DNA of 64,000 nucleotides from Thamnidium elegans (taxonomy: Eukaryota; Mucoromycota; Mucoromycetes; Mucorales; Mucoraceae): the NCBI GenBank assembly GCA_025201345.1, contig JAIXMG010000024.1, positions 186,001 to 250,000 on the forward strand, read 5' to 3'. The notes beneath the pieces are model-generated. The model was not told the DNA's origin and did no database searches. It was given only the letters and a program-made list of their open reading frames with translations. The stretch's first letter is position 1. Every line of letters starts with the position of its first letter. Made by a program: the position numbers and the translations under genes. Shown in pieces: positions 37,357 through 49,190 of this stretch.

Positions 37357-39269
37357 TATATAAGTATACAAAAAGAAAAAAAAAACGCAATAAAAAATAA
37401 TTCCCGATTTTTTATTATTTTAGCATCGCTATTGTGAATATAACTGAACGAGTTTTACAAAGGGATTTTAATATACAAAATGTAAGGGCAGAGGTATGTT
37501 TACTGCATATGAAAACGAGTATATCCCATATCTATAAACTTATCCTGTTTTTCTTTTGTCATAAAAATGAGCAGCACTATATGCATTTTAAAAAACAAGG
37601 GGTTTTTTTTTTATTAAACTTTTGTAATCTTTAATTACGTTTTTCTTTTGACAATCATCCTTAATAGCTCGTATGAGCGATACTACCGCTTCTCTTTTCT
37701 CAATGTAAAATTTAACTCTATTCAATTAGGCGCCATTGTTTCTCCCTAAGAAAAGATCTTGCCCCACTTTTAGTAGTTATACTACTTGGATCAAATGGTA
37801 ATCGTCACTTTTTTTTACAAAGAAAAATAATTATCCGTATGATAATAGCATCTTTGAATTAAGAAACTCGATAATAAAACTTTAACCAAATAATTTTAAT
37901 TTTAAATATAAGCTTCTGAAATGTACAACTAATAAGTGTTAAGTTTTATTTATATTTTAATATCTGTAGTAAACTGCTGTCTGGCTATAATGTCTTTTTT
38001 TTACAGCCATACATCTTTCCAGTATACTGCTTGTAAATTTTAAACAAATGCTTTGCCCATTCTTCTTGGATAAGGGTACCCCATTGTTTCAAATGAGTAT
38101 ATTTATTGCTTCTCTTCACTATTTTCCTGCCTAGAATGTACCAAAGGTCTTCAGGTGTATTTGTAGTATATCTATAAAAAACCAAGATTACTTTTTACTC
38201 AGAGTTGTACAATTGTTCATGATAAAAGTAAAAAAAAAAATCCCAATAAAAAATTCTACGCGATTCTTTTAAGTTCTTTTGACAAAGAATAGGTATGAGA
38301 CTGACACAGGAAAATGATATTAATGGCTCTACTGAGATCTATACTCTAATGTAGTATTTAATGATTCCAAGAAAAACACAAGTTAAAGTTGGAGCTTAAA
38401 AAAGACCTATTGTTGCGGAAAATAAGAAAGTATGATTAATGTGTATTCTATCACGCTATCAGGTACCAAGACATATACTGTAAAAGAATGTAATGCGTAT
38501 CTATTGTAGTTAGCGGTTGGTGAGTCTAATGACGGTTTCCAAGATATGAAAGGAATACTGACAACATATCTCCCGTAGAGTATCCATATCGTCCAGGTCT
38601 AATAATAGGACAATTGTGGATAACCTGAAAGAACTTTTTTTTTTTATATATTTCGTAACAGATGACACATAATCAAGATTAAATCCAGAAAGGACTTTTA
38701 AATATATAATATATATTCTGACATATTTTTTGTTATAACTAGACATCAAAATCGTTCATACTCATTTCTATATTACTGATTTATTTCCTCATTATTCCCT
38801 CTGTCATCCGTTAGTCTTTCAAGTATCGTAAGAACGTAGGCTCTGGGTGGCCAAAGTAAAATACTTTATTAATTTTTGTATACTTAGATACACAATCAAA
38901 CTTTAAGGCAGACCGTTGAAGTATTGTTGGCTGTTCCAGTTGACATACTTCTACGTACGTATACTTTCATCGCTTACACTCCTTATACCACTTACACCAT
39001 TTATGCCGCGTATACTACTTACATCACCAAATCTTCCGACTTTGTTATCGCTTTGTCTACCCGAGATGTATTTCATCCTATCAGGGAGTGTGGGTAAGCT
39101 CAAATAATTTGTTTCATTCTTTCATATACTAATCTTCTTATTTCTTTATTCCCTTCATTCTATCTCTTCGTTCTGTCTATATCTTCGTTCTGTCAGCCTC
39201 TTTTGCTATTTTTTATAATTAATTGTAAGTTTCCATATTTATTTTCTACATAACTTTTTACTCATTTTT

Positions 39270-39302
<33 letters not shown>

Positions 39303-40253
39303 CAAAAGTGAGGGCCCACTTTTAATATATGTGAAAAAAGCAATAATTATAAAGTACCATCTGTATTTAATTATATATTCTAACAATTAGTTTTCTAAAG
39401 ATTCACACTCCATTCAAGTCAAGCTATCGGTTTGATTGTTATCACTTTATTTATGAATAATATTGGTTGATAATAACTACAGTCTTGAAAATTAGGCGCT
39501 TTTATACAATTTATTCAAAATTAAATACTTACTCATTTCAAAATTAGTTGGCAACTTACAGTCTGGTACACATTTAAACTACTTTTTATGTATAATTGTT
39601 CCCTTTAGTTTATACGTTGCCGATACTTTTCTTATCCATAATAGAGTTCATGGTTGCCCAGGTGCGACTACGTAGAGATGATTGGAAATCCACACACCCA
39701 AAAATGTTATCGACAAGAGATGACAAAAGAAAAAAATTGGGTTTTTAATGCAAATACTACTGGATACATAATTATCCGAAAAGATACAGTCTTGTTTCTG
39801 TCAGACAAACATTGTCTGAAGAATCCTGTGTTATTTGATCCTTTTCTGTATAAGTATATATGAATGTATCGCAAAAAATAAAATAAAAAAAAAAAAAAAA
39901 TGCTCCGTATATAAAACGCCTATATACGAAAAACCCACCTAAAGCATCATGACGTACACAAAGAACAAATGAAACATTATACAGCATAACAACCACAAGA
40001 AAAAAAAAAATTCCTTTCATCATACTCTCAAGAATGGCTAACATAACCGTATATTATATATAAAGTATCATTACCGATAGCTGGTATTTCAATGACGCTC
40101 TTATTCCTTATGAACCAACAGTAGGATTTATTTCGATTGCTGTAAAATGGTATTTATTCTATCCGTGACTTTTCTTATTACAGGTTTTTTTTATTTTATT
40201 TTTTTACAAGGTATTTGCTTTTCTCTCTCATTCACCAACACAAACGTAATAAT
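37357..40253. other. Gene-poor region
   Basis: About 2.9 kb contains, besides the transposase fragment at 37985-38170, only AT-rich sequence. There is a long T-run at 39272-39302 and a stretch of weak imperfect TACTTAC-like words at about 38946-39022. Open frames of 60-90 codons here are compositionally biased, lack splice or family support, and were left out. Confidence 0.5.
37985..38170 (-). pseudogene. Tc1-like transposase C-terminal fragment
   Basis: An open frame on the minus strand reads TPEDLWYILGRKIVKRSNKY and then LKQWGTLIQEEWAKH, resembling the end of Tc1-type transposases (the ...NLWxILxRxIYKN... LxxxIxEEW pattern after the last catalytic acid). No catalytic motifs precede it and no terminal repeats were found, so it is a small relic. 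Confidence is moderate because the matching stretch is short. Confidence 0.5.
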
Positions 40254-42373
40254 ATGTACTCTCCACAAAGGTACCGGGTACCTTACCAAAAGAGTCCTAA
40301 TAGAACACTTGGTCATTTGAATGCACCTAAACGTAAATCTCCCGAGAGGTTAACTCTAGATGAATTCGCGGCGTCAAAAAAAGCCAAACTAAGATCCAAC
40401 CGAACCGCAGCGCCACCTCGTGAAGTAAACACCATCATACCTACACAGCGTACACCACCACCAGCTCGTACTTCAAATAATCCTCTAAGTACTGTCTCGC
40501 CTAGACGTATAAGTATGTCACCAAAAAATGTCAATAATAATCGCTTGAGCATGTCACGTATAAGTCCTAACCGTAAAAGTCCAATAACACCCTCTCGCAT
40601 GAGCACAATCGTGAAAGCCAACCCTTCTCCTCATCGTATTCCTATCACACAAACAAAACCCTCTAATTTGAGTCGTAGTCGAAATAGTTTACTTCTTACT
40701 CAACAAAAGAGTCCACGCCTAGTAAAAAAAGAGAATGAAAGAACAGAGACCAAACCGACTCATTACTTGCTTAGTCAAACGATACCGACCAAACCTATTC
40801 AATCACAAGAACAAAGAATTGAAGTATGTGTTCGCAAAAGACCTTTGAATAAAAGAGAGTTGGCTATCAAGGAACAAGATATTGCAACGTTATCTGGTAC
40901 TCGAACAATTGAAATTCATGCACCAAAGTAAGATTTTTATTTTATTTTTATTTTTGAGATAGGAGTATATTTAACTATATGTATGTCTATAGACAAAAAG
41001 TCGATTTGACAAAATACACTGACCACCATTCGTTTACATTTGATCAAGTCTTTGACCCAACTACGTCTAACCGAACAGTATGTTTAAAATGAGAAATAAA
41101 AAAAAAAGGTTGCACAGGCATATTTTAATTAAAATTATATCACACATATTACATGTAGATTTATCAAAAAACAACAAAGCCATTAGTAGAACATATGTTT
41201 CAAGGTGGAAAAGCAACATGTTTTGCATAGTAAGTAAAAATATATATAGTAAGTAATTGAGAAATAACACTGTATTAGTGGACAAACAGGATCAGGAAAG
41301 ACGTATACCATGTTGGACCCAAACCATGGTCTTTATATTCAAGCAACTACAGATATATTCCGATTATTAAATAAACCAGAATACAAGCACTTGGAGGCGT
41401 GGGTAGGATACTATGAGATTTACCAAGGGCAACTATATGACTTATTAAACAAACGACAACAACTGATACCTCGAGAAGATGGAAAAGGCAACGTTCATAT
41501 CTCTGTATTAAAAGAGCACCGTATACATTCATCAGCAACAATGATGCAAGTATTTGATTTTGGTAACCGAGAAAGAACGACGTGTAAGACAAAAAGTAAT
41601 GATACCTCATCACGATCACATGCAATACTTCAAATCCTTTTAAAGACATCGAAAGAAAATATATATGGCAAATTAAACTTTATTGATCTCGCGGGTAGCG
41701 AAAGGGGTACAGATAGAGGCATCAACTCAGATAGCAAATTAAGGTTGGAAGGTGCTGAAATTAATCGCAGCCTATTGGCATTAAAAGAATGTATTCGTGC
41801 TTTGGATCAAGATAAAAAACATGCTCCATTTCGAGGTTCAAAATTAACTATGGTATTAAAGGATAGTTTTGTTGGAAATTCAAGGACTTGTATGATCGCT
41901 ACTATTTCTCCAAATAATTCAAACAGTGATCATACTTTAAATACACTAAAATATGCTGACAGGTAGTTTTTTTTTGTTTTTTACATGTGCAATTATTCGG
42001 GATTTAGATAGGCTTATTATTATTATTATTATGTAGGGTGAAGGAGTTGAGGGGCGAATCAGATCCTAGGTTATTTAATTCTCAACAAGAACAAGTCGAG
42101 GAGCAAAAGTTAGATAAAGAGCATATTCAACAATTTCTTCATTGGCATCAAGTTGAGTTACAAGGAAATGAAATGCACTTGGAAGAAGCAAAGAGATTAA
42201 TTGACGAATTAACTGCTGATTTAAATCAACCGACAATTGATTCCGACTTGTTACAGCAAAAATATACTAAATATAAACAAAATCTGCAAGATTTGTTTAA
42301 TAGAAAAGTGTGTTTCATTGAGAATTTAAAGAATAGGATTAAAAAAGAATTAGTGGATGAGCACGAAATTTAA
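40254..42373 (+). CDS. Kinesin-13 (MCAK/KIF2-type) motor protein
   Basis: Five exons (40254..40927, 40993..41077, 41159..41229, 41279..41962, 42037..42373) encode 616 aa. After a basic, Ser/Pro-rich neck region of about 190 residues the internal motor begins [13 protein letters not shown]. It carries the P-loop GQTGSGKT, switch I NDTSSRSH and switch [10 protein letters not shown]. The loop-2 KVD motif ([24 protein letters not shown]) and [17 protein letters not shown] are specific to kinesin-13, whose members depolymerise microtubule ends rather than walk. An upstream in-frame start is possible but the Met at 40254 gives the better N-terminus. A coiled-coil-like C-terminus follows. Confidence 0.92.
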
Positions 42374-42458
42374 CCTTATTTAATAACTAAAATAAATTCC
42401 CTCTTTTTCTCTCTTTCTTTCTTTAATATACATACATATATATATATATATATAACAA

Positions 42459-44129
42459 ATGAATAACCTTCCTTACGAGATATTAGAAAGTATAGCAACT
42501 CACGTATCTAGGCGAGATCAATTTATTGGCTTGACAATATGTAAATCATGGTATTTACCGTTTTGCAGATCACTTTATTGCCATATCAATTTATCCAGTC
42601 GTTGCCAGTTAAAAAAGTTCCTCAGGAGCCCTAATTTAGCGTATCACGGTCAATGGATTCGTACAATTCAGATAGGATTACAGTCTAGTTTATTTAAACC
42701 AGAAGATTGTGTTACTGGTGCTATCCCATTGTTACCGATTCAAGTTGGTGTTACATTGCACGAGCTACTAAAATTAATTCATTACTTGCCTCTGTTACAA
42801 TCATTTAATTTTGATCATCGTTTATGGCATTTTATGAATACGACCAATATTAATTTTCCAAGCACTATATCAAGTTTACCACCATTAGATCACCCGAGAC
42901 AACTTAGATTATTAGATGGTCAGATGATTCAAAAACTGCATTTAAGAGGTGCCGATATCTTTCAATTACACCAAAACGGATTATTCTTGTCGTCTTTAAA
43001 AAACCTACCAGCTGTTACAGATTTTTTTATAGATGGAGATGGTATGTGGGATACAGAACATATAATGAAATTTACAAGGAACCATATGAATCAATTACAT
43101 GCTTATTTACCAAAGTTGACCAAATTAAATATTACCGATGCAATTCATTTTATTATTGTTAATACGGAGCAAGTAACAACAAGTGCACAAGTCTTGAAAC
43201 AATTTCAGTTATCTGCATCCGTCGATTGTTTAGATAGCTGGTCTCAATATTTTGGTTCAAGCTACCCATTATTAACTCACTTAAATATCAAACTTACCTC
43301 TCATCGCAAACAAAAAAGTGGACTGACCCAATGGATCAATAAGCTTGGTAACTTAAAAGTATTAGATATTCATCCTAATACGGCTAAATGTTTTATGGAT
43401 GAAAAGACTTTATCGTCTATTACGCCTCAACTAGAGACATTAAATACAGGTGTATGGGGTCACGATGTAGAAACAAGTACAAATGCTTTCAGATGGCTTA
43501 CAAACTCGAAATTTGTTAAAAATTTAAGACATCTTGTGATACCCATTTGGAATTCAAATAGTATGAACTTGTCTGGTTGTACATCACTCTTTCATTTAGA
43601 ACTATCTTGTTTGCAACGAAATTCCCAACACTATTCAATTGATGCAATTTTAGATAACTGCCCAGTCTTGAATCATTTAGAGTTAAATTGGGGCCAAGTG
43701 ATAGTAACTAATATACGTAAAAGCTGGCATCCACTCAAAACGTTACGCATAAATCATTCTGTATGTGAACCAAACGTATTTGGTTATGTGTCGGTAAGAT
43801 GTACAACATTACAAGGTTTATTTTTAAGACGATGTACTGGTGTAACCGAACTTAACATGCTCAATTCACATTTTAAATATATCGTCATTTCTGAAGTTTT
43901 ACTACAGACTAAAGTCATGTCTTATTTAAAACTAATAAGATTCCAAAAATTAGAACAAGATCGAAACAAAAGACCTATTAAACAAATTGCAAGATATTAT
44001 AAAACATATCAAGATCAATATACCTTCCAAACATGTATTCAACGTTTAAAATCTGAGCAGCAAGAACAGTTGATTGCTATTTTATGTGGGTCTGTTGAAC
44101 AACTCATATTTAACGGTTGTAGGATATAA
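42459..44129 (+). CDS. F-box protein with LRR-like C-terminal region
   Basis: An intronless gene of 556 aa. The first 45 residues, NNLPYEILESIATHVSRRDQFIGLTICKSWYLPF, form an F-box, the Skp1-binding motif of SCF ubiquitin ligases. The remainder contains irregular leucine-rich segments (for example LPKLTKLNIT, YPLLTHLNIK, LGNLKVLDIHP, CPVLNHLELNWG, CTTLQGLFLRRC) consistent with an LRR-type substrate receptor. Such proteins are a greatly expanded family in zygomycetes. The gene starts only 85 bp after the kinesin-13 stop. The substrate cannot be predicted. Confidence 0.85.
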   Translation: MNNLPYEILESIATHVSRRDQFIGLTICKSWYLPFCRSLYCHINLSSRCQLKKFLRSPNLAYHGQWIRTIQIGLQSSLFKPEDCVTGAIPLLPIQVGVTLHELLKLIHYLPLLQSFNFDHRLWHFMNTTNINFPSTISSLPPLDHPRQLRLLDGQMIQKLHLRGADIFQLHQNGLFLSSLKNLPAVTDFFIDGDGMWDTEHIMKFTRNHMNQLHAYLPKLTKLNITDAIHFIIVNTEQVTTSAQVLKQFQLSASVDCLDSWSQYFGSSYPLLTHLNIKLTSHRKQKSGLTQWINKLGNLKVLDIHPNTAKCFMDEKTLSSITPQLETLNTGVWGHDVETSTNAFRWLTNSKFVKNLRHLVIPIWNSNSMNLSGCTSLFHLELSCLQRNSQHYSIDAILDNCPVLNHLELNWGQVIVTNIRKSWHPLKTLRINHSVCEPNVFGYVSVRCTTLQGLFLRRCTGVTELNMLNSHFKYIVISEVLLQTKVMSYLKLIRFQKLEQDRNKRPIKQIARYYKTYQDQYTFQTCIQRLKSEQQEQLIAILCGSVEQLIFNGCRI

Positions 44130-44191
44130 ACCTTTTTTTTTCTTTCTTTTTTTTTATTAATAAACTGTACAACAAATGATATTTTCTATCT

Positions 44192-44901
44192 CTAAGCGAT
44201 AATATTGGCAGGTCCCTTCTTGTAAGGATTTCTTAATTCTCTAACAAGATCAACAGGAACAGGAGGTTGTGAGAAATCGGGCTTATAAGTGACTTTTGTA
44301 ACTTCCTCAGGACTAGTTGTGAAAGCTTCTTCTCCACTTTGATCATTATATTTTCTAAGAGGTTTAGGGATTTCGATATCTGTACCCTTTACAAATCTAG
44401 ACCAGCGTGTAACAATACGACCATCTTCTAAAGTTTTGGTGGCCTTACGACGATCGATACGTACAGGCATTCTATAAAATTAAGTTTTTTTTTAAGTACT
44501 CGGTGAAAAAGTTGCCAATAAGAACATCAAAACTTACTGTGTATCAGGGTGAAGTAACATGACATTGGAATAATGAATAGGTAATTCTTTTCTCATAATA
44601 CCTTCAGGTGCACCAGGTTGCATAGGAACATGTTTCTTGGCCAACTTCTTTCCTTCAACAACAACAGTATTTGTTTGACGATCAACAGATTTGATTTCGC
44701 CAATGGTATCTTTATCTTTACCAGCGATAATGGCAACCTATTTTAGAAACATGTCAAAAAAATATATTTCATTTTTATGTCATATTCTTTTACCTTGTCA
44801 CCAGTGACAATGTTCCAATGGACAATCTTATCTTTAGGGCTGACCCATTGAGGTTTAGGGAATACACGAGAACTGACACCTTGAGACTTGAAACGATGCA
44901 T
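44192..44901 (-). CDS. Mitochondrial ribosomal protein uL24m (KOW motif)
   Basis: Three exons (44901..44794, 44737..44538, 44471..44192) encode 195 aa. The KOW motif is visible as WNIVTGDKVAIIAGKDKDTIGEIKSVDRQTNTVVVEG, with GKKLAKKH and MRKELPIHYSNVMLLHP following, the layout of the mitochondrial large-subunit protein uL24m (yeast Mrpl40). The N-terminus HRFKSQGVSSRVFPKPQW suits mitochondrial import. The protein is longer than bacterial L24, with a C-terminal extension typical of mitochondrial forms. Confidence 0.9.
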
Positions 44902-45143
44902 CTTTTTTTAAAACTTAAATAATTGACAAAAAAAAAAAGAGGGAATTTTTTTTTCAGCAAGGGCAGGGCGGGGCTTGCTGTTGGGGAAGAGAACCGTGAC
45001 TTGGTTTCAATCGATTTACTTATTTCCAACATTGTAGCTTAGAAAAGAAAGAAATAGTAGTCTATTCGTTTAAAATTTTTATACTCTTGTTACTGACTAC
45101 CCCTTGTCATTCCCCTTTCTATTTTATTATATTATTTAAATAA

Positions 45144-45860
45144 ATGCCTGACATCCCTATTTACAAATATATTCCTTTACCTGCCTTAGAAGTAAAAATT
45201 ACGATACCTTTCGACGACTATGAAGCTTATATTAAGAAAGAACCAGAGGTTCATAGTGTTAAGTGGGTATATAAATCCTATCGCTGCGCTTCTGGACTTA
45301 TGAGTAAAGACATAATATATAAGTCTGACTCTTGGCCCAAGTATTACCAACATCATCGTGCTGGAACACCTAGAAAAAGAACACGCGACAATATGGAAAA
45401 TCCACCAGTTCAAAAAGAATTAAAAAAAATCGATTGTAAGGCCAAGTTTCAAATTTCTTTTGATCCTGCCGACCCTTCTGATGTAAATATTAAGAATTCA
45501 TGTCAACACAATCATGTAATTGGAAACTTCGAAGACACGAAGCATCTTACGCTGTCTTCTGCTTTGAAATAATTGATTGAATCACAATTAAGTCTTGGTT
45601 ATGATAAGCGTGATGTGCGTGTATCATTACAAAAACACTTCTCACAAAGTGCTACTTCAACCCATCCTGATCATTTTGTACATGCAGACGAAATTTACAA
45701 TATTTATCGCAAAATTCAACAACAGCGATATAAATTGAGAGATAATCTGTTTGAGGACCTATCTAATGAAGGTTACTCGACCTATAAGTCTCCCAGCTTC
45801 TATACGAACTTCTGTATTATTTTTTTCACTTCAGATATTCCTTTACATATTATGTATTAA
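45144..45860 (+). pseudogene. MULE/FAR1-type zinc-finger transposase fragment with in-frame stop
   Basis: A 142-codon frame starting MPDIPIYKYIPLP ends in TAA at 45570-45572; the same frame continues open for another 95 codons with no loss of coding character (LIESQLSLGYDKRDVRVSLQ). The first part has the pattern of the WRKY-GCM1/FAR1 zinc-finger domain found at the N-terminus of Mutator-like transposases: SVKWVYKSYRCASGL, KKIDCKAKFQISFDPAD and NSCQHNH supply Cys and His ligands. No DDE catalytic region follows. Because the stop is a single codon in an otherwise intact frame, a recent pseudogene of a transposase fragment or a formerly domesticated gene is likely; sequencing error is possible. 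Confidence 0.65.
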
Positions 45861-46178
45861 CCTTTGTGATTAATACATGATGCACGGATAATGCCTTTCA
45901 AGAAATTTAAATCACAATACTTATTTGATCTATTATAGAGTTTGTATTTCATAATTTTAAATATTACAAACTCTTGTTAAGAAGAGTAATTTACGTCCTC
46001 GACTATTATACGTATCGACAGAAATTTCAACTTGAGACTGTCGATATCACTGATATATTAAAAATATAGGTATTGCGTATGATTGACAGTAGCTATGAAT
46101 ATTTCTACACCTTTCATCCCGCTACTTTCTTCTTTTTTTCTTTTATTATTATTGTTGTTACCTTTTTAAACATATTAA
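45861..46178. other. Intergenic region
   Basis: This 318 bp between the MULE/FAR1-like relic and the second Fanzor relic is AT-rich with no gene. A TGTCGATA / TATCGACA pair at about 46012-46046 gives weak inverted symmetry that may mark an element end, but this is not established. Confidence 0.4.
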
Positions 46179-47184
46179 ATGTCTAAAAGAGTATTTAACA
46201 ATGCAGAATCTTCAGGGTCTTCGGAAGCTTCGAAGAATAAAAGAAAAAAGTTAGACGAAGAGCATACACTGTCTTTACAAAAGTATAACTTTACGAGAAA
46301 ATGCAAAGTTTCCACTTTATTGAAAGAGCCATTCAGAATCTACAAAGTAATTACGTGTATAAAATAACTATCGAATATAAAAAACATTTAACACAATGTT
46401 ATATCTAACAACTTTTTCGAACTACTGCAGAAGAATTTACAATATTAAGAAGAGATGCTATGCATTTTGTTACTTTCGTTGTGCTTAATTGGGCAGCTTC
46501 AGGCTACAATCTTGCTAATTTCCCTAATATTACTACGCCAATTTTATAGACTCACTCATATAGGCTGATGGCTAATGATACGAATAATCTAAATTCTAGA
46601 ATCAGAGTAAGTTTTACTTGTTATTGTTATAGGTCACATACAAACTAGAAAACGTATACCCCTGCCCTGATGAAGGTAATAATAAATTATATGATGTATA
46701 TACCTCTTTATAACTTTTTTTATCAATAAATAGAAGACTATAATCGCAATTTCAAGGAGATCATTAGTTATACTGGTAGATGAATTCCGGACATCTGTAA
46801 CTTGTTCAAGGTGCCACGGCACTTTGGAAAAGAAATATACACGGTAAGTCCACTTATTTTTTGACAGTTCCAGACACTAACTACTTTTTTTTTTGGCAGA
46901 CAAAAAGAAGGCGAAGAACATTGCAAATATTTAAGTATGTCTAACACCCCTAATAATTATGTAGATGTACTAATATCATTGAACGCATAGTATACTGTTT
47001 AAAAGTTTTCCCGACTTGTTTAGATGGTAAAAAGATTTGGCACAGAGACGTAAACGCCGCCATAAACATTAAAGATATCATGATGGACTATATCAATTCT
47101 CAATACGATATTAAATCCAGACATCCATCACTATGCCGCGGTACACCACCGGCTGTAATTCTACCTACAGCCACCAGCTCCTAG
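46179..47184 (+). pseudogene. Internally deleted Fanzor (eukaryotic TnpB-like) gene, relic B
   Basis: The start ATG at 46179 opens MSKRVFNNAESSGSSEASKN, then KYNFTRKCKVSTLLKEP, and after an intron-like gap EFTILRRDAMHFVTFVVLNW, a Fanzor-like N-terminal pattern. After a jump, 46769-46843 reads ILVDEFRTSVTCSRCHGTL, the conserved EFRTSxxCSxC zinc-ribbon start, and 46990-47184 reads CLKVFPTCLDGKKIWHRDVNAAINI, the RuvC-III motif (RDVNAA), then a tail to TAG at 47182-47184. The central part containing RuvC-I (DPGR) and the VVFGDG region is missing, so the gene has lost more than half of the expected protein. Splice-like sites (GTAAGT at 46844, GTATGT at 46935) remain. Assignment rests on the motif order. 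Confidence 0.72.
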
Positions 47185-47435
47185 TCGAATATCTTTCTAT
47201 ATTTTAAAAAAAGCCACGTTTTTTTGGAGTGTTTTAGGACTGCCCGTTTCAATGCTGTTCCGACGCAAAGTTCATTTTTCTGTAGCCATCCTTTCGTTAA
47301 AAGTTTTACGAAAGAAATTCGGTTTAAAAATGGTTTTTATTTGTAAAAAAAAAAAAAAAAAGGGAAAAAGGGTATAAAAAAAATAGAATAAATAAATAAA
47401 TAATAAAGCAAAATTCCTTTAAAAGAAGGATATTT

Positions 47436-49190
47436 TTACTTGTGTACGCAAATAACAGACTTTGAATGTTCCTTTGGTAAACACTGTGTCCAGCACTTTG
47501 TTGAACAAAACCTTACTCTTCTAACCACTGCAGGATGTCCTCCGAAACTTTTAACCTGTACAGAAGTAACCCACTCATTAACAAATGGACCCTGACAATA
47601 TGAACAGGATCTGCATTTGTTTCTACCGCCTGCAATATCTATTGCCAAATGAGGAGGCAATATATCTAAGGGTACCTGTACATCATTTTTCAAGATAACA
47701 CGAGTCGTAATTTCCTTGAGGGAATGAAGTAATTTGGTTTCAGTGGGTAAAGGCAATTGACGTGGGAAATCAACCAGGATATATTGTGATGAAGAAGCAG
47801 TAGAGTCATGTACTATTTTGGATCGGAATGTACCGATTAAGTCTGTATCTGCATTAGGTGGAGGTGTGTTAGGCCTAGATCCATCCACATTGAGCTGCTG
47901 AGCATGAAAAGATAGTTCTTGATCAATAGTAGCGTCTTCATCATGCTGAGAGGGTAAATTGACGGGAGCTGGAGATGAAGGTGGAGAAGGTAACAATTGA
48001 CTAGAAGAAGAAGAAGGTTGTAAACAACCCATACCTCTGGGACCACATTGATCACGCGAAAGCACAGGTGATGATCTTGTTACTACACGTTGAGTCATCT
48101 GTTGAAGAATTCGGGCATAGGCATCTTGCCGCTGATCACAATTACCTGGTCTTGTGAGTGGATTCCCTGTAATTAATAATGTTGCAGATTGCATTCTTTC
48201 TAAAATTTCTGCAGGCATAATACATAACAGATTTTCACTAATATCAAATAATTCTAGTTTACGCAGGTTGACTAGATCGGCTGGTAGACTAGTTAAATGG
48301 TTCTTTGATATATTTAATGATTTTAACAAGTGACAGTTCGCAATTGATTTTGGTATAAAGTCTAATTGGTTGTGTGATGCATTAAGTGAGATTAAAGTTG
48401 GAATGTCTAGGTCCGTAGGTAAACTACGTAATTGATTATACGATACGTCTAATTCTTCTAATGTTGGCATATCTGCTAACGTATCTGGTAATTGAACAAG
48501 TCTATTACCGCCATACACTGACCCTAACTGTAAATGACGCATTTTTTTCCAAAGATGTAAACAAGTAGGTAGTGTGTCTATTAGATTTGCAGCTACACGT
48601 AAAGTTACCAAATTGGGTAACATGACAGGCATATCTTCTGGTAACGCCTTTATTTGATTTTGGGATACGGATAGTACTTGTAATTGCTTTAACTGATAAA
48701 TTTCTTTTGGTATTTCCGTTAATTCATTACTTGTAATATTTAAACTACGTAAATGAACTAATTGTTGAATTTGAGTAGGTAAAAAAGTCAGACGATTTCT
48801 AGATATATCAAGTTCTACCAGGTCTCTATAGTTTGCCTTTAAATAAGAAGGCAATAAAAACCCATTGAGTTCTGAAGCTAATTGAGTTCCATCTAATCCT
48901 CTTCTACGTAACATGACAGCACCATTCACAAATGAAGAAGATGAAGCTTCTTTGGTTTGAATACGTACTTGTCCATTAGAAACAGTTGGTCTTTTTCTAG
49001 TAGATTTTTTTTGCTTTACGTGAAAACCAAGGGGTGCTAATGAGGGATCGTCAATACAGGCTTCAATATCGAGCAGTTCAGGTTGTTGGTTGTGTGGTGG
49101 TAAAAAGTACTGTGGTGGTGGTTGCTTTTCTGGAGGTAAAACTCCCGTTAAGGTTTTACCTTCTAATAAATTGGGTATAACCGTTGGCAT
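47436..49190 (-). CDS. Leucine-rich-repeat protein with C-terminal Cys motif
   Basis: A single exon of 584 aa. About ten typical LRRs of the LxxLxLxxNxLxxLP type (residues roughly 115-340) are present, for example LVELDISRNRLTFLPTQIQQ and LRSLNITSNELTEIPKEIYQ. This is the Shoc2/Ras-suppressor-like class. The N-terminus is Pro-rich; residues 400-480 are low complexity. The last 60 residues hold CRSCSYCQGPFVNEW and RFCSTKCWTQCLP, a Cys-rich unit that could bind zinc. Fungal LRR proteins with similar C-terminal Cys units occur in S. pombe and others, but no named function can be given. Confidence 0.82.
   Translation of the reverse strand: MPTVIPNLLEGKTLTGVLPPEKQPPPQYFLPPHNQQPELLDIEACIDDPSLAPLGFHVKQKKSTRKRPTVSNGQVRIQTKEASSSSFVNGAVMLRRRGLDGTQLASELNGFLLPSYLKANYRDLVELDISRNRLTFLPTQIQQLVHLRSLNITSNELTEIPKEIYQLKQLQVLSVSQNQIKALPEDMPVMLPNLVTLRVAANLIDTLPTCLHLWKKMRHLQLGSVYGGNRLVQLPDTLADMPTLEELDVSYNQLRSLPTDLDIPTLISLNASHNQLDFIPKSIANCHLLKSLNISKNHLTSLPADLVNLRKLELFDISENLLCIMPAEILERMQSATLLITGNPLTRPGNCDQRQDAYARILQQMTQRVVTRSSPVLSRDQCGPRGMGCLQPSSSSSQLLPSPPSSPAPVNLPSQHDEDATIDQELSFHAQQLNVDGSRPNTPPPNADTDLIGTFRSKIVHDSTASSSQYILVDFPRQLPLPTETKLLHSLKEITTRVILKNDVQVPLDILPPHLAIDIAGGRNKCRSCSYCQGPFVNEWVTSVQVKSFGGHPAVVRRVRFCSTKCWTQCLPKEHSKSVICVHK

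Noticed and set aside
37434..37634. Exon-like segment reading VNITERVLQRDFNIQNVRAE before a GTATGT donor
   Set aside because: No partner exon, start codon or homologous family could be recognised.
39654..39863. Plus-strand open frame of 69 codons starting at MPRCDYVEM
   Set aside because: No recognisable domain and no consistent frame upstream or downstream; treated as chance or relic sequence.
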